Below are positions 52,485 to 61,391 of a stretch of 64,000 bases of DNA, piece after piece; position 1 is the stretch's first letter; each line of letters starts with the position of its first letter. The stretch is taken from the NCBI GenBank assembly GCA_038064135.1, contig JBBTTS010000014.1, positions 1 to 64,000 of the forward strand. The letters run 5' to 3'. Source of the DNA: JBBTTS01 sp038064135 (GTDB lineage: Bacteria > Patescibacteriota > Saccharimonadia > Saccharimonadales > OMJO01). Under the pieces are notes generated by a model that worked only from the letters and a program-made list of their open reading frames with translations, did not search any database and had not been told where the DNA came from. A program made the position numbers and the translations under genes.

Positions 52485-53476
52485 AGAATATATCCGTCTG
52501 TCTGAACCATTATTGTACTTAGTACTAGGACGCTAACAATTAAACAGTCATATAATGGGTGGTGTGAAACAAATCGTTGACTATTTCTAAGAATGTGTCG
52601 AAGCGCCAAACTGTGACGGGTTAATAATGCCAAAATGGCTACTCCGCTCAATAAACCTAACCCAAAAGTGATCCAAGGCATCGCACCTTTCGTTAATATT
52701 TGTCCGCGACTTATGGACTGACTGGCTACTGCGGGTGTAAATGCAGGTTCGGTTTTAGGAACTGACGTTGGGGATGGTATTGGTGTAGGTGCAGGTACTG
52801 GCACCGGTGCAGGGACTGGTGCCGGTGCGGGTACAGGTTTTGGTTTTGGTGCAGGAACTGGTGCCGGTGCGGCGGTTGGGTTAGTACTACCAGATGCAAG
52901 AACTTGTGGTTTGCCATACATCGCTACAACAACTGTTGAAGGACCAGAACTATTGAAATTCTCACTATTCGCAAATCCAAACCCAACTTCAGTAAATGCG
53001 GTATCTAACATGTTTGCTTTATGACTTGGGCTATTCATCCAACCATTAATGGTATCGCTACTTGTTGTAAAACCGTAAGCTAGGTTTTCGCCAGCTTTTG
53101 TATAACTGTATCCAGCATTTTGAATAAATACCCAAGGCTGTTGTCCATCTGGTGTTTCGTGTGACCAGTAATTTCGTGCAACCATATCATTTGCTTTTGA
53201 CTGAGCGGCAGAATTAAGCTGACTATTGTTAGTAAGGCTTACTGCGCCCGCAGCTGCCCTTTGAGTGTTTGTGCTACTCAAGAGACCACCGATACTTACA
53301 CTTGTGGCGTAAGCTAAAACACCCCGATTCCGAGCTGACGCCGGGTGGCCACCAAACAACAGGCCGACTAATACTACCAAAATCATTGGAAGGTATGGCC
53401 AATAAGTTTTTACATAGTGCTTTGTATAAGTGTGACCAGGAACTCGGTGTCGTTTGCGGATAGCTTTTACGGGCAT
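52481..53476 (-). CDS. CAP-domain (SCP/PR-1) exported protein with proline-rich stalk
   Basis: 331 residues. Basic N-terminus, signal/anchor helix (about 29-45), a CAP domain (about 65-195) with HETPDGQQP, GENLAYGF and SPSHKANMLD, a Pro/Ala stalk of PAPVP-like repeats (about 202-245), and another membrane helix near 262-285 plus a third at the end. CAP proteins of this type are exported with unknown function. TAAAAT ends 6 nt before the ATG. Its 3' end overlaps dnaE by 4 nt. Confidence 0.88.
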   Translation of the reverse strand: MPVKAIRKRHRVPGHTYTKHYVKTYWPYLPMILVVLVGLLFGGHPASARNRGVLAYATSVSIGGLLSSTNTQRAAAGAVSLTNNSQLNSAAQSKANDMVARNYWSHETPDGQQPWVFIQNAGYSYTKAGENLAYGFTTSSDTINGWMNSPSHKANMLDTAFTEVGFGFANSENFNSSGPSTVVVAMYGKPQVLASGSTNPTAAPAPVPAPKPKPVPAPAPVPAPVPVPAPTPIPSPTSVPKTEPAFTPAVASQSISRGQILTKGAMPWITFGLGLLSGVAILALLTRHSLALRHILRNSQRFVSHHPLYDCLIVSVLVLSTIMVQTDGYIL

Positions 53477-53482
53477 GTAATT

Positions 53483-53488
53483 ATTTTA
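53483..53488 (-). promoter_or_regulatory. -10 for leaderless CAP-protein gene
   Basis: TAAAAT on the minus strand, then AATTAC and the ATG at 53476. Confidence 0.5.
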
Positions 53489-53495
53489 AAACTTT

Positions 53496-54008
53496 TTAAG
53501 CTTTTATTCCAGCGTACCGTAAGTGATAAATGGCTATTGCTGCTGCCTGGACTACATTTAGAGATTCTTTTTTACCAATCATTGGTATCTCAACTACTTG
53601 ACTTGCCAATTTTAGAATTGATCGATCGATACCTTCAACTTCACGGCCTAAGATCAAAACAACTTTTTTAGGTGGATTTAGAGTGTTTAGGGATACACTT
53701 TTAGAATACTGTTCAAGAGCAAGTATTTTATAGCCTTGTTTTTTCTTCGATGAGATAAATGACTCAATGTCGTCAATTTTTTGCCATGTCAAAAGTTTTT
53801 CTGCGCCAAGGGCGGTTTTATGAATTTGTTCAGATATTTTGTTAGCCAGATGGGGAAGGCGTGTGTCTTTGTCGTGAATAGGATAAGGACTATAACCGCT
53901 CAAAATAAGCTCGCTAACCCCAAGTGCTTCACAGGTGCGAAACAAGGCGCCGATGTTATGAGAGCTTCTTATGTCATGGGCGATAACGATAATATTTATC
54001 CCTTGCAT
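53496..54008 (-). CDS. TrmH/SpoU-family RNA 2'-O-methyltransferase
   Basis: 170 residues with the knotted methyltransferase fold. Motif 1 AHDIRSSHNIGALFRTCE, motif 2 VVLILGREVEGID and motif 3 IPMIGKKESLNVVQAAAI are all present, which together form the SAM site. Target is a ribose in tRNA or rRNA; which is not clear. TGATACACT ends 6 nt before the ATG, on the opposite strand from the pilB promoter. Confidence 0.92.
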   Translation of the reverse strand: MQGINIIVIAHDIRSSHNIGALFRTCEALGVSELILSGYSPYPIHDKDTRLPHLANKISEQIHKTALGAEKLLTWQKIDDIESFISSKKKQGYKILALEQYSKSVSLNTLNPPKKVVLILGREVEGIDRSILKLASQVVEIPMIGKKESLNVVQAAAIAIYHLRYAGIKA

Positions 54009-54014
54009 AACAAC

Positions 54015-54023
54015 AGTGTATCA
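54015..54023 (-). promoter_or_regulatory. Extended -10 for leaderless trmH-like gene
   Basis: TGA-TACACT on the minus strand, then GTTGTT and the ATG at 54008. Confidence 0.6.
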
Positions 54024-54042
54024 CTTGATCGTGCTTGTGGTT

Positions 54043-54048
54043 TATAAT
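54043..54048 (+). promoter_or_regulatory. -10 for leaderless pilB-like gene
   Basis: Perfect TATAAT ending 8 nt before the ATG. Confidence 0.6.
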
Positions 54049-54056
54049 AGGGACTA

Positions 54057-55658
54057 ATGGCATTAGACGCGCGATCAAGTGAAGAACAATCTACGGCACG
54101 ACGTGCGCAAATTTTGGGCTTGCAACATATAGACACCGCGCAGATTAACGACAAAAAACTTTTTGAGGTACTAGAAAAAGACGAATTATATTCATTACGT
54201 GTTATTCCGATTTATTCTGATCCCCAAACCCTGACCTTTGGAGTAACTAATACTACCTCTCAGCAAACTATGACAAATCTTCGTAACCGATTCTTAGATC
54301 AACAAGTTAACTTTGGATTGATTTCGGAAGCCGGATACAGAGAGTATATGCAATTGTACGATCCACCTAAAAAAGTTGAATACCATGATATCTCTATAAA
54401 ATCAGCTGGTACAAAAGAACTAGTACGAAGTGTTTCAGAAGTATTAGAGCAAGTCAGGGCCGACGATATGTTGGCGTATATTGTTCACCAGGCTCATAAA
54501 CTAGCTGCTAGCGATATTCACCTTGAAGTTCAGCGTGATCATGTACGAATTAGGCTTAGAATAGATGGAGTCTTACACCCGATTGCTCGTATTAGTCAGG
54601 AAAAATATCGTATTTTAGTAAGTGCTATTGCTAGCGCAAGCGGGGTATCGACAGCTGCCAATGACGCCCAGCAGGGGCATATTTCACAGGAGTTAACTAT
54701 GGCTGATGGCAATAAAGTATCGGTAAATGTACGGCTTGAAACCGTACCCAGTGTGAATGGCATGGATATGGTCATGCGTCTGTTTAATATGAACCAAGAA
54801 ATGTACAACCTTGATCGTCTTCATCTGAGCGAAAGAGAACGATCAATAGTGGATGATATCATCGCAAAACCAAGCGGTCTGGTTCTGGTAGTTGGTCCTA
54901 CCGGTTCGGGCAAAACCACAACACTTTACTCAATGCTAAACTCTTTAAATTCTGAAGAGCGTAAAATAATTACTGTTGAAGATCCTGTAGAGTATCAGTT
55001 TGCCGGAATTACTCAAATTTCAGTAACTACTCAAAATTCGCAAGAAGTCAGTTTTGCAAACAAACTTCGGGCAATTTTGCGGTTGGACCCTGACATTATT
55101 ATGGTCGGAGAAATCAGAGATTCTGATACCGCCAAAACGGCCTTGCAGGCATCATTAACAGGTCATTTAGTTTTATCTACTTTTCATGCTAGTTCTGCGT
55201 CGGCTGCCTTAACTCGAATGATGGACGTAATAGGCACAAATCCATTATTTGTATCGGCGATTAGGCTAGTAATGGCGCAAAGGTTAGTCAGAAAGCTGGA
55301 TGATTCCAGCAAACAACCATTTCAGCCAGACGATCCTACAAAGAATAAAATCCAGGAAGTTCTTGATACGCTTCCACATGGCGTTGATCGACCAGATTTA
55401 TCACAAATCCAGCTGTACAAAGCCGGATCATCAGAAGAAAATCCTTACGGTTTTAGTGGGCAGTTACCGCTTAGAGAGCAGTTTTTGATGACTGGCGAAA
55501 TTCGTAAACTTCTAGAAAATCCAACATCGTTGATGTCGGCCCAAGATATCGAAGTTGCGGCAATACAAAGTGGAATGACAACAATGCTGCAAAACGGCAT
55601 CCTAAAAGTCTGTGCCGGTGAAACAACTCTCGAAGAAGTTTATCGCGTCGTAGGCTAA
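54057..55658 (+). CDS. Type IV pilus / type II secretion ATPase (GspE/PilB)
   Basis: 533 residues: an N-terminal MshEN-like domain (about 20-105), then the motor ATPase with Walker A GPTGSGKTTT (281-290), Asp box DPDIIMVGEIRD, His box LTGHLVLSTFHA. In most PilB proteins a CxxC...CxxC zinc site precedes GxxGR; here that segment reads EENPYGFSGQLPL with no cysteines. It powers pilus extension, likely for host attachment, but no other pilus gene is nearby. Confidence 0.93.
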   Translation: MALDARSSEEQSTARRAQILGLQHIDTAQINDKKLFEVLEKDELYSLRVIPIYSDPQTLTFGVTNTTSQQTMTNLRNRFLDQQVNFGLISEAGYREYMQLYDPPKKVEYHDISIKSAGTKELVRSVSEVLEQVRADDMLAYIVHQAHKLAASDIHLEVQRDHVRIRLRIDGVLHPIARISQEKYRILVSAIASASGVSTAANDAQQGHISQELTMADGNKVSVNVRLETVPSVNGMDMVMRLFNMNQEMYNLDRLHLSERERSIVDDIIAKPSGLVLVVGPTGSGKTTTLYSMLNSLNSEERKIITVEDPVEYQFAGITQISVTTQNSQEVSFANKLRAILRLDPDIIMVGEIRDSDTAKTALQASLTGHLVLSTFHASSASAALTRMMDVIGTNPLFVSAIRLVMAQRLVRKLDDSSKQPFQPDDPTKNKIQEVLDTLPHGVDRPDLSQIQLYKAGSSEENPYGFSGQLPLREQFLMTGEIRKLLENPTSLMSAQDIEVAAIQSGMTTMLQNGILKVCAGETTLEEVYRVVG

Positions 55659-55711
55659 CAAACCTTTATATTGTATAAAAAGCAATTATATAGTAATATA
55701 AAGTTTCAATT

Positions 55712-56524
55712 ATGAGACGTGCCTTCGTTGGTCCAGAAGCTTTGTATTTTACGGGTCTTAGCCTTATTAGGCCACATCCTAATGAACAGCTTCGGAATTA
55801 TATTCATTCATTAACAAGCCAGACTCCCAATGTACAATTTGAACCAAGTGAACCAGAATTTTATGACGATTACTACAAAATTGCCGAAGACTTTCGTAGA
55901 GATAATCAATTTCCTAGTCGAGTTCATGAGGTTCCGTTAGGGGCCTTAGCGGCTAGTTTAATACAGTTTTCCGACCATTCGCCAAAAGCGCCAATTGATG
56001 AACGTATTTTGGTGGATGCAGAAAATGCTACCAGATTTATAAAAGAAGTAAGTAGCCGCAGCCAGGCTATAAATGGCAGAGTTGGCACTTTTTATCAGCT
56101 AAGAATATTTCGACAACAGCGCAATTTATCTGTGGTTGATAGCCTATACGAACTAGCAATTATCAGTAGATTAGCTGCGCGGGGCGCAGACAACAGACTG
56201 TTATCCGGCGATATATCCAATGACGATTTGTTAAATTTAATAAAGCTGTGGCATGCTTCGGTACGTGGATTTGACCCCGTTCAAGGATGTAAAAACGCAG
56301 CTGGAGAAAACTATTATTTTTGGACTTTGGCAGCATGGGAAGCAATTATTCATTCGCATCCCACAGCTTCAAGATTATCGAGAATTGTTTTAGGTGAGCT
56401 TTTTGATAACGGACCCCAACTTATGCACTTAATAAGGTCTAAGATTGTCAAACAACCGCCACATAGCAAAGCAATTGTAGCTAGCCGCTTAGGGGCCCAA
56501 GTTGGTAAGTTGTTAGTTATCTAA
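55712..56524 (+). CDS. Hypothetical protein
   Basis: 270 residues, soluble, mostly helical, no signal peptide. No motif recognised; GAENYYFWTLAAWEAIIHSHP-like region at about 195-215 is aromatic-rich. It follows pilB by 53 nt and has its own TATAGT (55689), with no Shine-Dalgarno. Its end overlaps the convergent malic enzyme by 8 nt. Confidence 0.6.
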   Translation: MRRAFVGPEALYFTGLSLIRPHPNEQLRNYIHSLTSQTPNVQFEPSEPEFYDDYYKIAEDFRRDNQFPSRVHEVPLGALAASLIQFSDHSPKAPIDERILVDAENATRFIKEVSSRSQAINGRVGTFYQLRIFRQQRNLSVVDSLYELAIISRLAARGADNRLLSGDISNDDLLNLIKLWHASVRGFDPVQGCKNAAGENYYFWTLAAWEAIIHSHPTASRLSRIVLGELFDNGPQLMHLIRSKIVKQPPHSKAIVASRLGAQVGKLLVI

Positions 56525-57653
56525 TCACGGTGGCGATAGCCGGCACGAGGCGCGGGTCTAAAACCGAAGGGATAATTTTATCGGCTGTTGGGTTTTCGAC
56601 CAAACCGGCAATTACTTCGGCGGCGGCAACCTTGTGCTCGTCGGTAATTTTTGTAACTCGATTATCTAGTGCACCGCGGAAAATACCCGGAAAAGCCAGG
56701 GCGTTATTAACTTGATTGGCAAAGTCACTTCTACCGGTGGCGATTACAGCTGCGCCAGCGTTTTTAGCTACATCTGGCATAATTTCGGGGTCAGGGTTGG
56801 CCATAGCAAAAATTATTGGATTTTTATCCATTGACTTGACCATTTTAGCGGTCAACAAACCGGCTCGGGATACACCTATAAATACATCTGCTCCTTCGGC
56901 TAAGATGGACTCCAGGCTGCCATCAATTCCGGACTTGTTGGTGTATTCGAGTAGTTTTTTCTTCTCATTGTTTAAGTCGGTTCGATTGGCGCTGATAATA
57001 CCCTTGCTGTCTACAGCAAACATAAGCGGCTTGGCATAGGCGTGAAGCAACTTTATAATTGCAGTTCCGGCAGCCCCAGCACCAACCACAACAATCTTGG
57101 AATTCTCTAGTTTTTTACCTGTGACTTGCATGGCATTTATTAGCCCGGCTAAAACAACAATAGCAGTACCGTGTTGGTCATCGTGCATAACTGGTATTTT
57201 AAGTGCTGTCTTAACACGGTCTTCAACTTCAAAACAGATTGGGGCGGCAATATCCTCGAGGTTTATTCCTCCAAAACTCGGGGCAATAGCTGTAACGGCT
57301 GCCACAATCTCGTCTGCAGTATGCACATTCAGTACAATTGGTACGGCATCGATGTCAGCGAAGTGTTTAAAAAGCATTGCTTTGCCTTCCATTACGGGCA
57401 GGGCACCCTGGGGGCCAATGTTCCCAAGTCCTAATACTGCAGAACCGTCACTGATAACTGCAACATTATTGTTTATCCAGGTGTAATCACGGGCTTCATT
57501 TGGGTGTGCGGCAACATGACTAGAAACGGCTGCTACACCGGGTGTGTAATAGATACTTAGTTTATCTTGGCTGTCTAGTTTGTCTTTTAAGTACAAACCT
57601 ATTTTACCTTTCAATTCTTTGTGTTTTTTTATCGCCTGATCATCATAATTCAT
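56517..57653 (-). CDS. NAD(P)-dependent malic enzyme
   Basis: 378 residues from ATG 57653, the short bacterial form. YYTPGVAAVSSHVA, ISDGSAVLGLGNIGP and EGKAMLFKHFADIDAVP are typical, followed by NLEDIAAPICFEVE and DDQHGTAIVVLAGL (metal Asp residues) and the dinucleotide motif VVVGAGAAGTA. It converts malate to pyruvate with NAD(P)H and CO2. TACAAT ends 7 nt before this ATG, which is why it is preferred over ATG 57662. Confidence 0.94.
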   Translation of the reverse strand: MNYDDQAIKKHKELKGKIGLYLKDKLDSQDKLSIYYTPGVAAVSSHVAAHPNEARDYTWINNNVAVISDGSAVLGLGNIGPQGALPVMEGKAMLFKHFADIDAVPIVLNVHTADEIVAAVTAIAPSFGGINLEDIAAPICFEVEDRVKTALKIPVMHDDQHGTAIVVLAGLINAMQVTGKKLENSKIVVVGAGAAGTAIIKLLHAYAKPLMFAVDSKGIISANRTDLNNEKKKLLEYTNKSGIDGSLESILAEGADVFIGVSRAGLLTAKMVKSMDKNPIIFAMANPDPEIMPDVAKNAGAAVIATGRSDFANQVNNALAFPGIFRGALDNRVTKITDEHKVAAAEVIAGLVENPTADKIIPSVLDPRLVPAIATVIR

Positions 57654-57660
57654 AACCACC

Positions 57661-57666
57661 ATTGTA
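57661..57666 (-). promoter_or_regulatory. -10 for leaderless malic enzyme gene
   Basis: TACAAT on the minus strand, then GGTGGTT and the ATG at 57653. Confidence 0.6.
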
Positions 57667-57757
57667 CGTCATAAGTCGCACACTAGGTATTTTATTCTGA
57701 CAACAGATATGGTATACTAGATTTAAAGAAGTTGATAACTAATAAGGTTTATTGTTC

Positions 57758-58279
57758 ATGCAATCTGTTATTCAAAAAATCGAAGCATCATATAAGAAGT
57801 CACAAGTAGTAGACGTCCGATCTGGCGACAATGTAAAGGTGCACCAAAAAATCCGTGAAGGCAACAAAGAACGTGTTCAGATTTTTCAGGGCATTGTGAT
57901 TCGTACTGATAATAAAAATAGTCACACTAGCCGGATCACTGTTCGCCGGATTGCTAGTGGTGTTGGTGTTGAAAAAAGTTTTTTACTACACAGCCCATTA
58001 GTGTTAAAAATTGAAGTCACAAAAAGAAGCAAAGTTCGACGTAACTACCTTAGCTACATGCGTAAACTTACCGGCAAATCAGCTCGACTTAGTGGTGTTG
58101 ATTTTGATCGTGAAGCAGTAAATACCGTTCGGGACGAAAAGGCTGAAGAAGAAGAGCGAATGTTACAAGAGAAGCTTGCTGCCGAAGCATCTGCTAAACA
58201 CGCCGAAGAAGAAGCATCCAAAGCTGCAGAAGACGCCAAAGCTGAAGCTGCAATCGCGGCTCGCGAAAAAACCGAATAA
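57758..58279 (+). CDS. rplS: Ribosomal protein L19 with C-terminal extension
   Basis: 173 residues. The L19 body (about 1-115) has GDNVKVHQKIREGNKERVQIF, FQGIVIRT, TVRRIASGVGVEKSFLLHSP and RRNYLSYMR. L19 normally ends near residue 115; here about 58 extra residues form a highly charged Ala/Glu/Lys coiled-coil. TATACT at 57713 would give a leader of about 35 nt. ATG 57758 is chosen; TTG 57752 with AAGG is an alternative. Confidence 0.94.
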   Translation: MQSVIQKIEASYKKSQVVDVRSGDNVKVHQKIREGNKERVQIFQGIVIRTDNKNSHTSRITVRRIASGVGVEKSFLLHSPLVLKIEVTKRSKVRRNYLSYMRKLTGKSARLSGVDFDREAVNTVRDEKAEEEERMLQEKLAAEASAKHAEEEASKAAEDAKAEAAIAAREKTE

Positions 58280-58307
58280 ACTCTAGCCGTTTGTGTTTGA
58301 TAACTAA

Positions 58308-58691
58308 ATGGCTTTGGTTTTTATTTGTACGCCGTGGTTAAATTATAAAGAGATGACCAATTATTTAGCTGGCCACGCTGCCGAACAAAGAGCCGCCAGA
58401 TATTTACAAGATCAAGGCTTCAAACTTCGTGAGCTAAATTGGCACAACAAGCTTGCCGAAATTGATATCGTTGCCGAAAAAGATGGGCGAATTTTCTTCG
58501 TCGAAGTTAAATATAGACGCAATAATGATCAAGGTGATGGCTTTGATTACATTACTAAAGCCAAACTTAAACATATGCAGAGGGCAGCTAATTTTTGGAT
58601 AGGGGATCACAGCCATCAAGGTGAGGTTACGCTAGCAGCCTTATCTGTTAGTGGCGATGAACAATATGAATTTATAGAAATAGACAGCTAG
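58308..58691 (+). CDS. YraN-family putative endonuclease
   Basis: 127 residues as the longest frame; a start at ATG 58353 (AAAGAG upstream) gives 112, closer to the family. LAGHAAEQRAARYLQDQGF, ELNWHNKLAEIDIVAEKDG and FFVEVKYRRN match UPF0102/YraN, a Holliday-junction-resolvase-like fold with E...D...ExK catalytic residues intact. Follows rplS by 28 nt, as in many bacteria. Overlaps the convergent pepN-like gene by 4 nt. Confidence 0.88.
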   Translation: MALVFICTPWLNYKEMTNYLAGHAAEQRAARYLQDQGFKLRELNWHNKLAEIDIVAEKDGRIFFVEVKYRRNNDQGDGFDYITKAKLKHMQRAANFWIGDHSHQGEVTLAALSVSGDEQYEFIEIDS

Positions 58692-61249
58692 CCGTCTAAG
58701 TAGTCGAGTAAAAATGGTTCTTCTCGTTGGCGCCATGCAACTTTAGCTTCGATTTCGGACATGGCAATTTTAATGTTTCTTGAAAGCAAAGGATTTTTTA
58801 TTTTAGGCTCAAAAAATTTACGATACTTTTTTTGCCACGCAGACGTATTTAAGGCTGATGCAGCGTATCCAGGCAAATCATCGAGCATTTTTGGTCCCAT
58901 ATCTTTTTCTAAACGATCCCAATTTTGCTCTAGCCACTGCCAAGTGGCTGTGCGACTTTTTGGGTTTCTCATAAGATATACAAACCAGCGAAAAATATCT
59001 TGAGTCCTAACAATTCCGCCCGGTACAATAGTAGCGCTAGTTATTTTTTTAATATCAATTGTTTTTGTGGCTTCGGTTAAGCCAGCCGTTATTGCCAACT
59101 GAACTTCTGGGTTGGGTGAACTTTTGTACTCGTCTAATAGTTTATCGATATTTGGTTTGCCGTGACGAACAAGGGCTACTAATATCATTGCGCGGTATTC
59201 GGCGGGTAAATCTTGGCAATTTTTCTTAGAGTCATATACATCTAGTGCATATTGAATGGCGTTTTTGTCTCGCCCAGCTAGCATTATTCCAATTATAGTG
59301 TGACGTAGAAGGCGCGTATTGGTGTCTTCGCTGTCTTGCTCATCCCAGCCGAGCTGATCATATAAATTTTTGGCCAAATTTTTTCGAATCTCGTATATGG
59401 TTTGTTCGGCAGATTGGTTTCCCTCAATCATTGCTGCAGACTGGCTGAGTACCCGTGCGATCATCATCCAGACTGCATCTCGGTCTTCGTTGCTGCAGTT
59501 TTGGACAAGTTGGAGGGCGTCAACCAATCGAGCCTGACCCCCGCGTGATAAAAGTAGTAAATCGTTTAGGGTATTTATTCTAAGTTGCGGACTAACAGAT
59601 TTGGTCTGCAGCGCGTCGGACAAATACTTGTTAGTGTCAGGATCGGTATATTTGGTGATGTAGTGACTGCTAGCATTGATATTAATAAGCAGTGGCTTTT
59701 GGGACTTAATAACTATTTGATGTTCGGAGTTATGAAGTATTTCAGGCGAAGATTCTTGATTTGCAAGTAACGGTACCGGCCAAATAGAATTGTCGCCTTC
59801 AGAATCCAAAACAAAACGTTTTTGGCTAACCTTGTAGGTTTTAGTAGAAGTTTTAACTACCTTAATTATTGGCAAGCCAGACTGTTCTAGCCAAGGATCC
59901 ATCAAGGCCTTTATTTGGTGGCCACTAGATTGATGCAAGGCCGACCACAAATCATCACGCGTGGTATTTTGGTAAGCGTGCTTTTTAAAGTAATCAGTAA
60001 GCCCCTTTTTAAAATTATGCTCACCAATATAATCCATGAGCATTTTAAGCAGCCTGGCTCCCTTGGTATAGACAATAGCAGGATCAAATAAGCTACTAAC
60101 TTCATCAGGGTGACGGACTTCAGTCCTAACGGGCTGGACATCTTTAAAAACATCACGATTACTGGCTAAGATAACGTCCGACATAGTGTATTGCTCCCAT
60201 TGATACCATTCTGGGTGTAGGTTATCGAGCGCTATATGTTCCATTAAGCTAGCAAAACTTTCATTTAGCCACAGATCGTCCCACCACTTCATGGTTACTA
60301 AATTTCCAAACCATTGATGGGAAAGTTCATGGGCAATGACCATTGACACATACTGTTCGCTGGATAACGAGCGGTTTTTTGGATCAACTAAAAGTGCAAT
60401 CTCGCGGTATGTAATAAGCCCCCAATTTTCCATGGCGCCGGCGTCAAAATCTGGTAAGGCAATTTGGTCACATTTTGGCAATGGAAATTCAACCCCAAAA
60501 TAACTTGTGAAAAAATCTAAAATTGCCGCCCCTTCCTTTGCGCTGTAAGCAAGATGTGACTTTGGCTGGGCTATTGAGCCCCAGCTTTTTATTACAACGC
60601 CACCTTTACTTTCGGCTTCAGCAAAGTGCATTTCGCCTGCCACGAAAGCCAGTAAATATGTCGACATTATTGGCGTACGTTCAAACGCAACTGTCCGCCT
60701 ACCTTCTGTAATTTTATTAGACTTCTCGGGCATATTAGACAAAACCGTATCGACCTCGTCACTCGTTATGGTTACATCAAAAGTAGCTTTTGCATCGGGT
60801 TCATCGATGCACGGCAATACTTCACGGGCATGATGAGCTTCAAACTGTGTGGCCAGGATAGATTTTCTCTTATTTTTGTGAGTATATCGGCAAGGATACA
60901 GACCGTTCATTGGGTCTGTTATTTTACCTAAAAACTTAATACTGATTTCGTATTCGCCGACGTGGATTAAATTTTCGGTGTGTAAGCGTAACTCACTAAA
61001 CTTAACATGGGTATTTAATCGCTTTAATCCAATCTCTTGACGACCTTGTTTTTTGTCAACTTTTATAATTTTGGCTTCGATAATTTTTAATCCCTTTTGA
61101 TTAAATACTAGTCTTTTGGCTGGCCGGCCAACTTTATGGCCCAAAATAACTACCTGGCCGCTGAAAGTTGAATCACTTCGGTTTAGATCTATGCTTAAGT
61201 CGTAATGTTTGGGCTTGAACTGCCGCACTAATCTAGGGGCCTTTTTCAT
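58688..61249 (-). CDS. M1-family aminopeptidase
   Basis: 853 residues. N-terminal beta domain, substrate motif GAMENWGLI (271-279), zinc motif HELSH (307-311) with distal Glu330 in LWLNESFAS, and a helical ERAP1-like C-terminal half. It trims peptides from the N-terminus, supplying amino acids to an organism that cannot make them. No signal peptide, so cytoplasmic. TGTTAAAAT ends 7 nt before the ATG. Confidence 0.96.
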   Translation of the reverse strand: MKKAPRLVRQFKPKHYDLSIDLNRSDSTFSGQVVILGHKVGRPAKRLVFNQKGLKIIEAKIIKVDKKQGRQEIGLKRLNTHVKFSELRLHTENLIHVGEYEISIKFLGKITDPMNGLYPCRYTHKNKRKSILATQFEAHHAREVLPCIDEPDAKATFDVTITSDEVDTVLSNMPEKSNKITEGRRTVAFERTPIMSTYLLAFVAGEMHFAEAESKGGVVIKSWGSIAQPKSHLAYSAKEGAAILDFFTSYFGVEFPLPKCDQIALPDFDAGAMENWGLITYREIALLVDPKNRSLSSEQYVSMVIAHELSHQWFGNLVTMKWWDDLWLNESFASLMEHIALDNLHPEWYQWEQYTMSDVILASNRDVFKDVQPVRTEVRHPDEVSSLFDPAIVYTKGARLLKMLMDYIGEHNFKKGLTDYFKKHAYQNTTRDDLWSALHQSSGHQIKALMDPWLEQSGLPIIKVVKTSTKTYKVSQKRFVLDSEGDNSIWPVPLLANQESSPEILHNSEHQIVIKSQKPLLININASSHYITKYTDPDTNKYLSDALQTKSVSPQLRINTLNDLLLLSRGGQARLVDALQLVQNCSNEDRDAVWMMIARVLSQSAAMIEGNQSAEQTIYEIRKNLAKNLYDQLGWDEQDSEDTNTRLLRHTIIGIMLAGRDKNAIQYALDVYDSKKNCQDLPAEYRAMILVALVRHGKPNIDKLLDEYKSSPNPEVQLAITAGLTEATKTIDIKKITSATIVPGGIVRTQDIFRWFVYLMRNPKSRTATWQWLEQNWDRLEKDMGPKMLDDLPGYAASALNTSAWQKKYRKFFEPKIKNPLLSRNIKIAMSEIEAKVAWRQREEPFLLDYLDG

Positions 61250-61256
61250 TTGGTTA

Positions 61257-61265
61257 ATTTTAACA
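61257..61265 (-). promoter_or_regulatory. Extended -10 for leaderless aminopeptidase gene
   Basis: TGT-TAAAAT on the minus strand, then TAACCAA and the ATG at 61249. Confidence 0.6.
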
Positions 61266-61304
61266 TATCTAGTAACTACCTAACTTCCAACTAGTTAAAT
61301 TTAG

Positions 61305-61334
61305 TTGATTTATTAGTGCAAGTTGAGCTATAAT
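61305..61334 (+). promoter_or_regulatory. nusA promoter
   Basis: TTGATT, 18 nt, TATAAT. Start predicted near 61341, giving a leader of about 50 nt. Confidence 0.75.
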
Positions 61335-61347
61335 GTAGGTAATCCGT

Positions 61348-61373
61348 TCCGACCAACTAAGGTCGGACTTTTT
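61348..61373 (+). terminator. Intrinsic terminator in the nusA leader (attenuator)
   Basis: TCCGACC, loop AACTAA, GGTCGGA (perfect 7-bp stem), C, then five Ts; it lies between the promoter and the start codon. Confidence 0.85.
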
Positions 61374-61391
61374 AATGAAAGAGAGGAAAAA

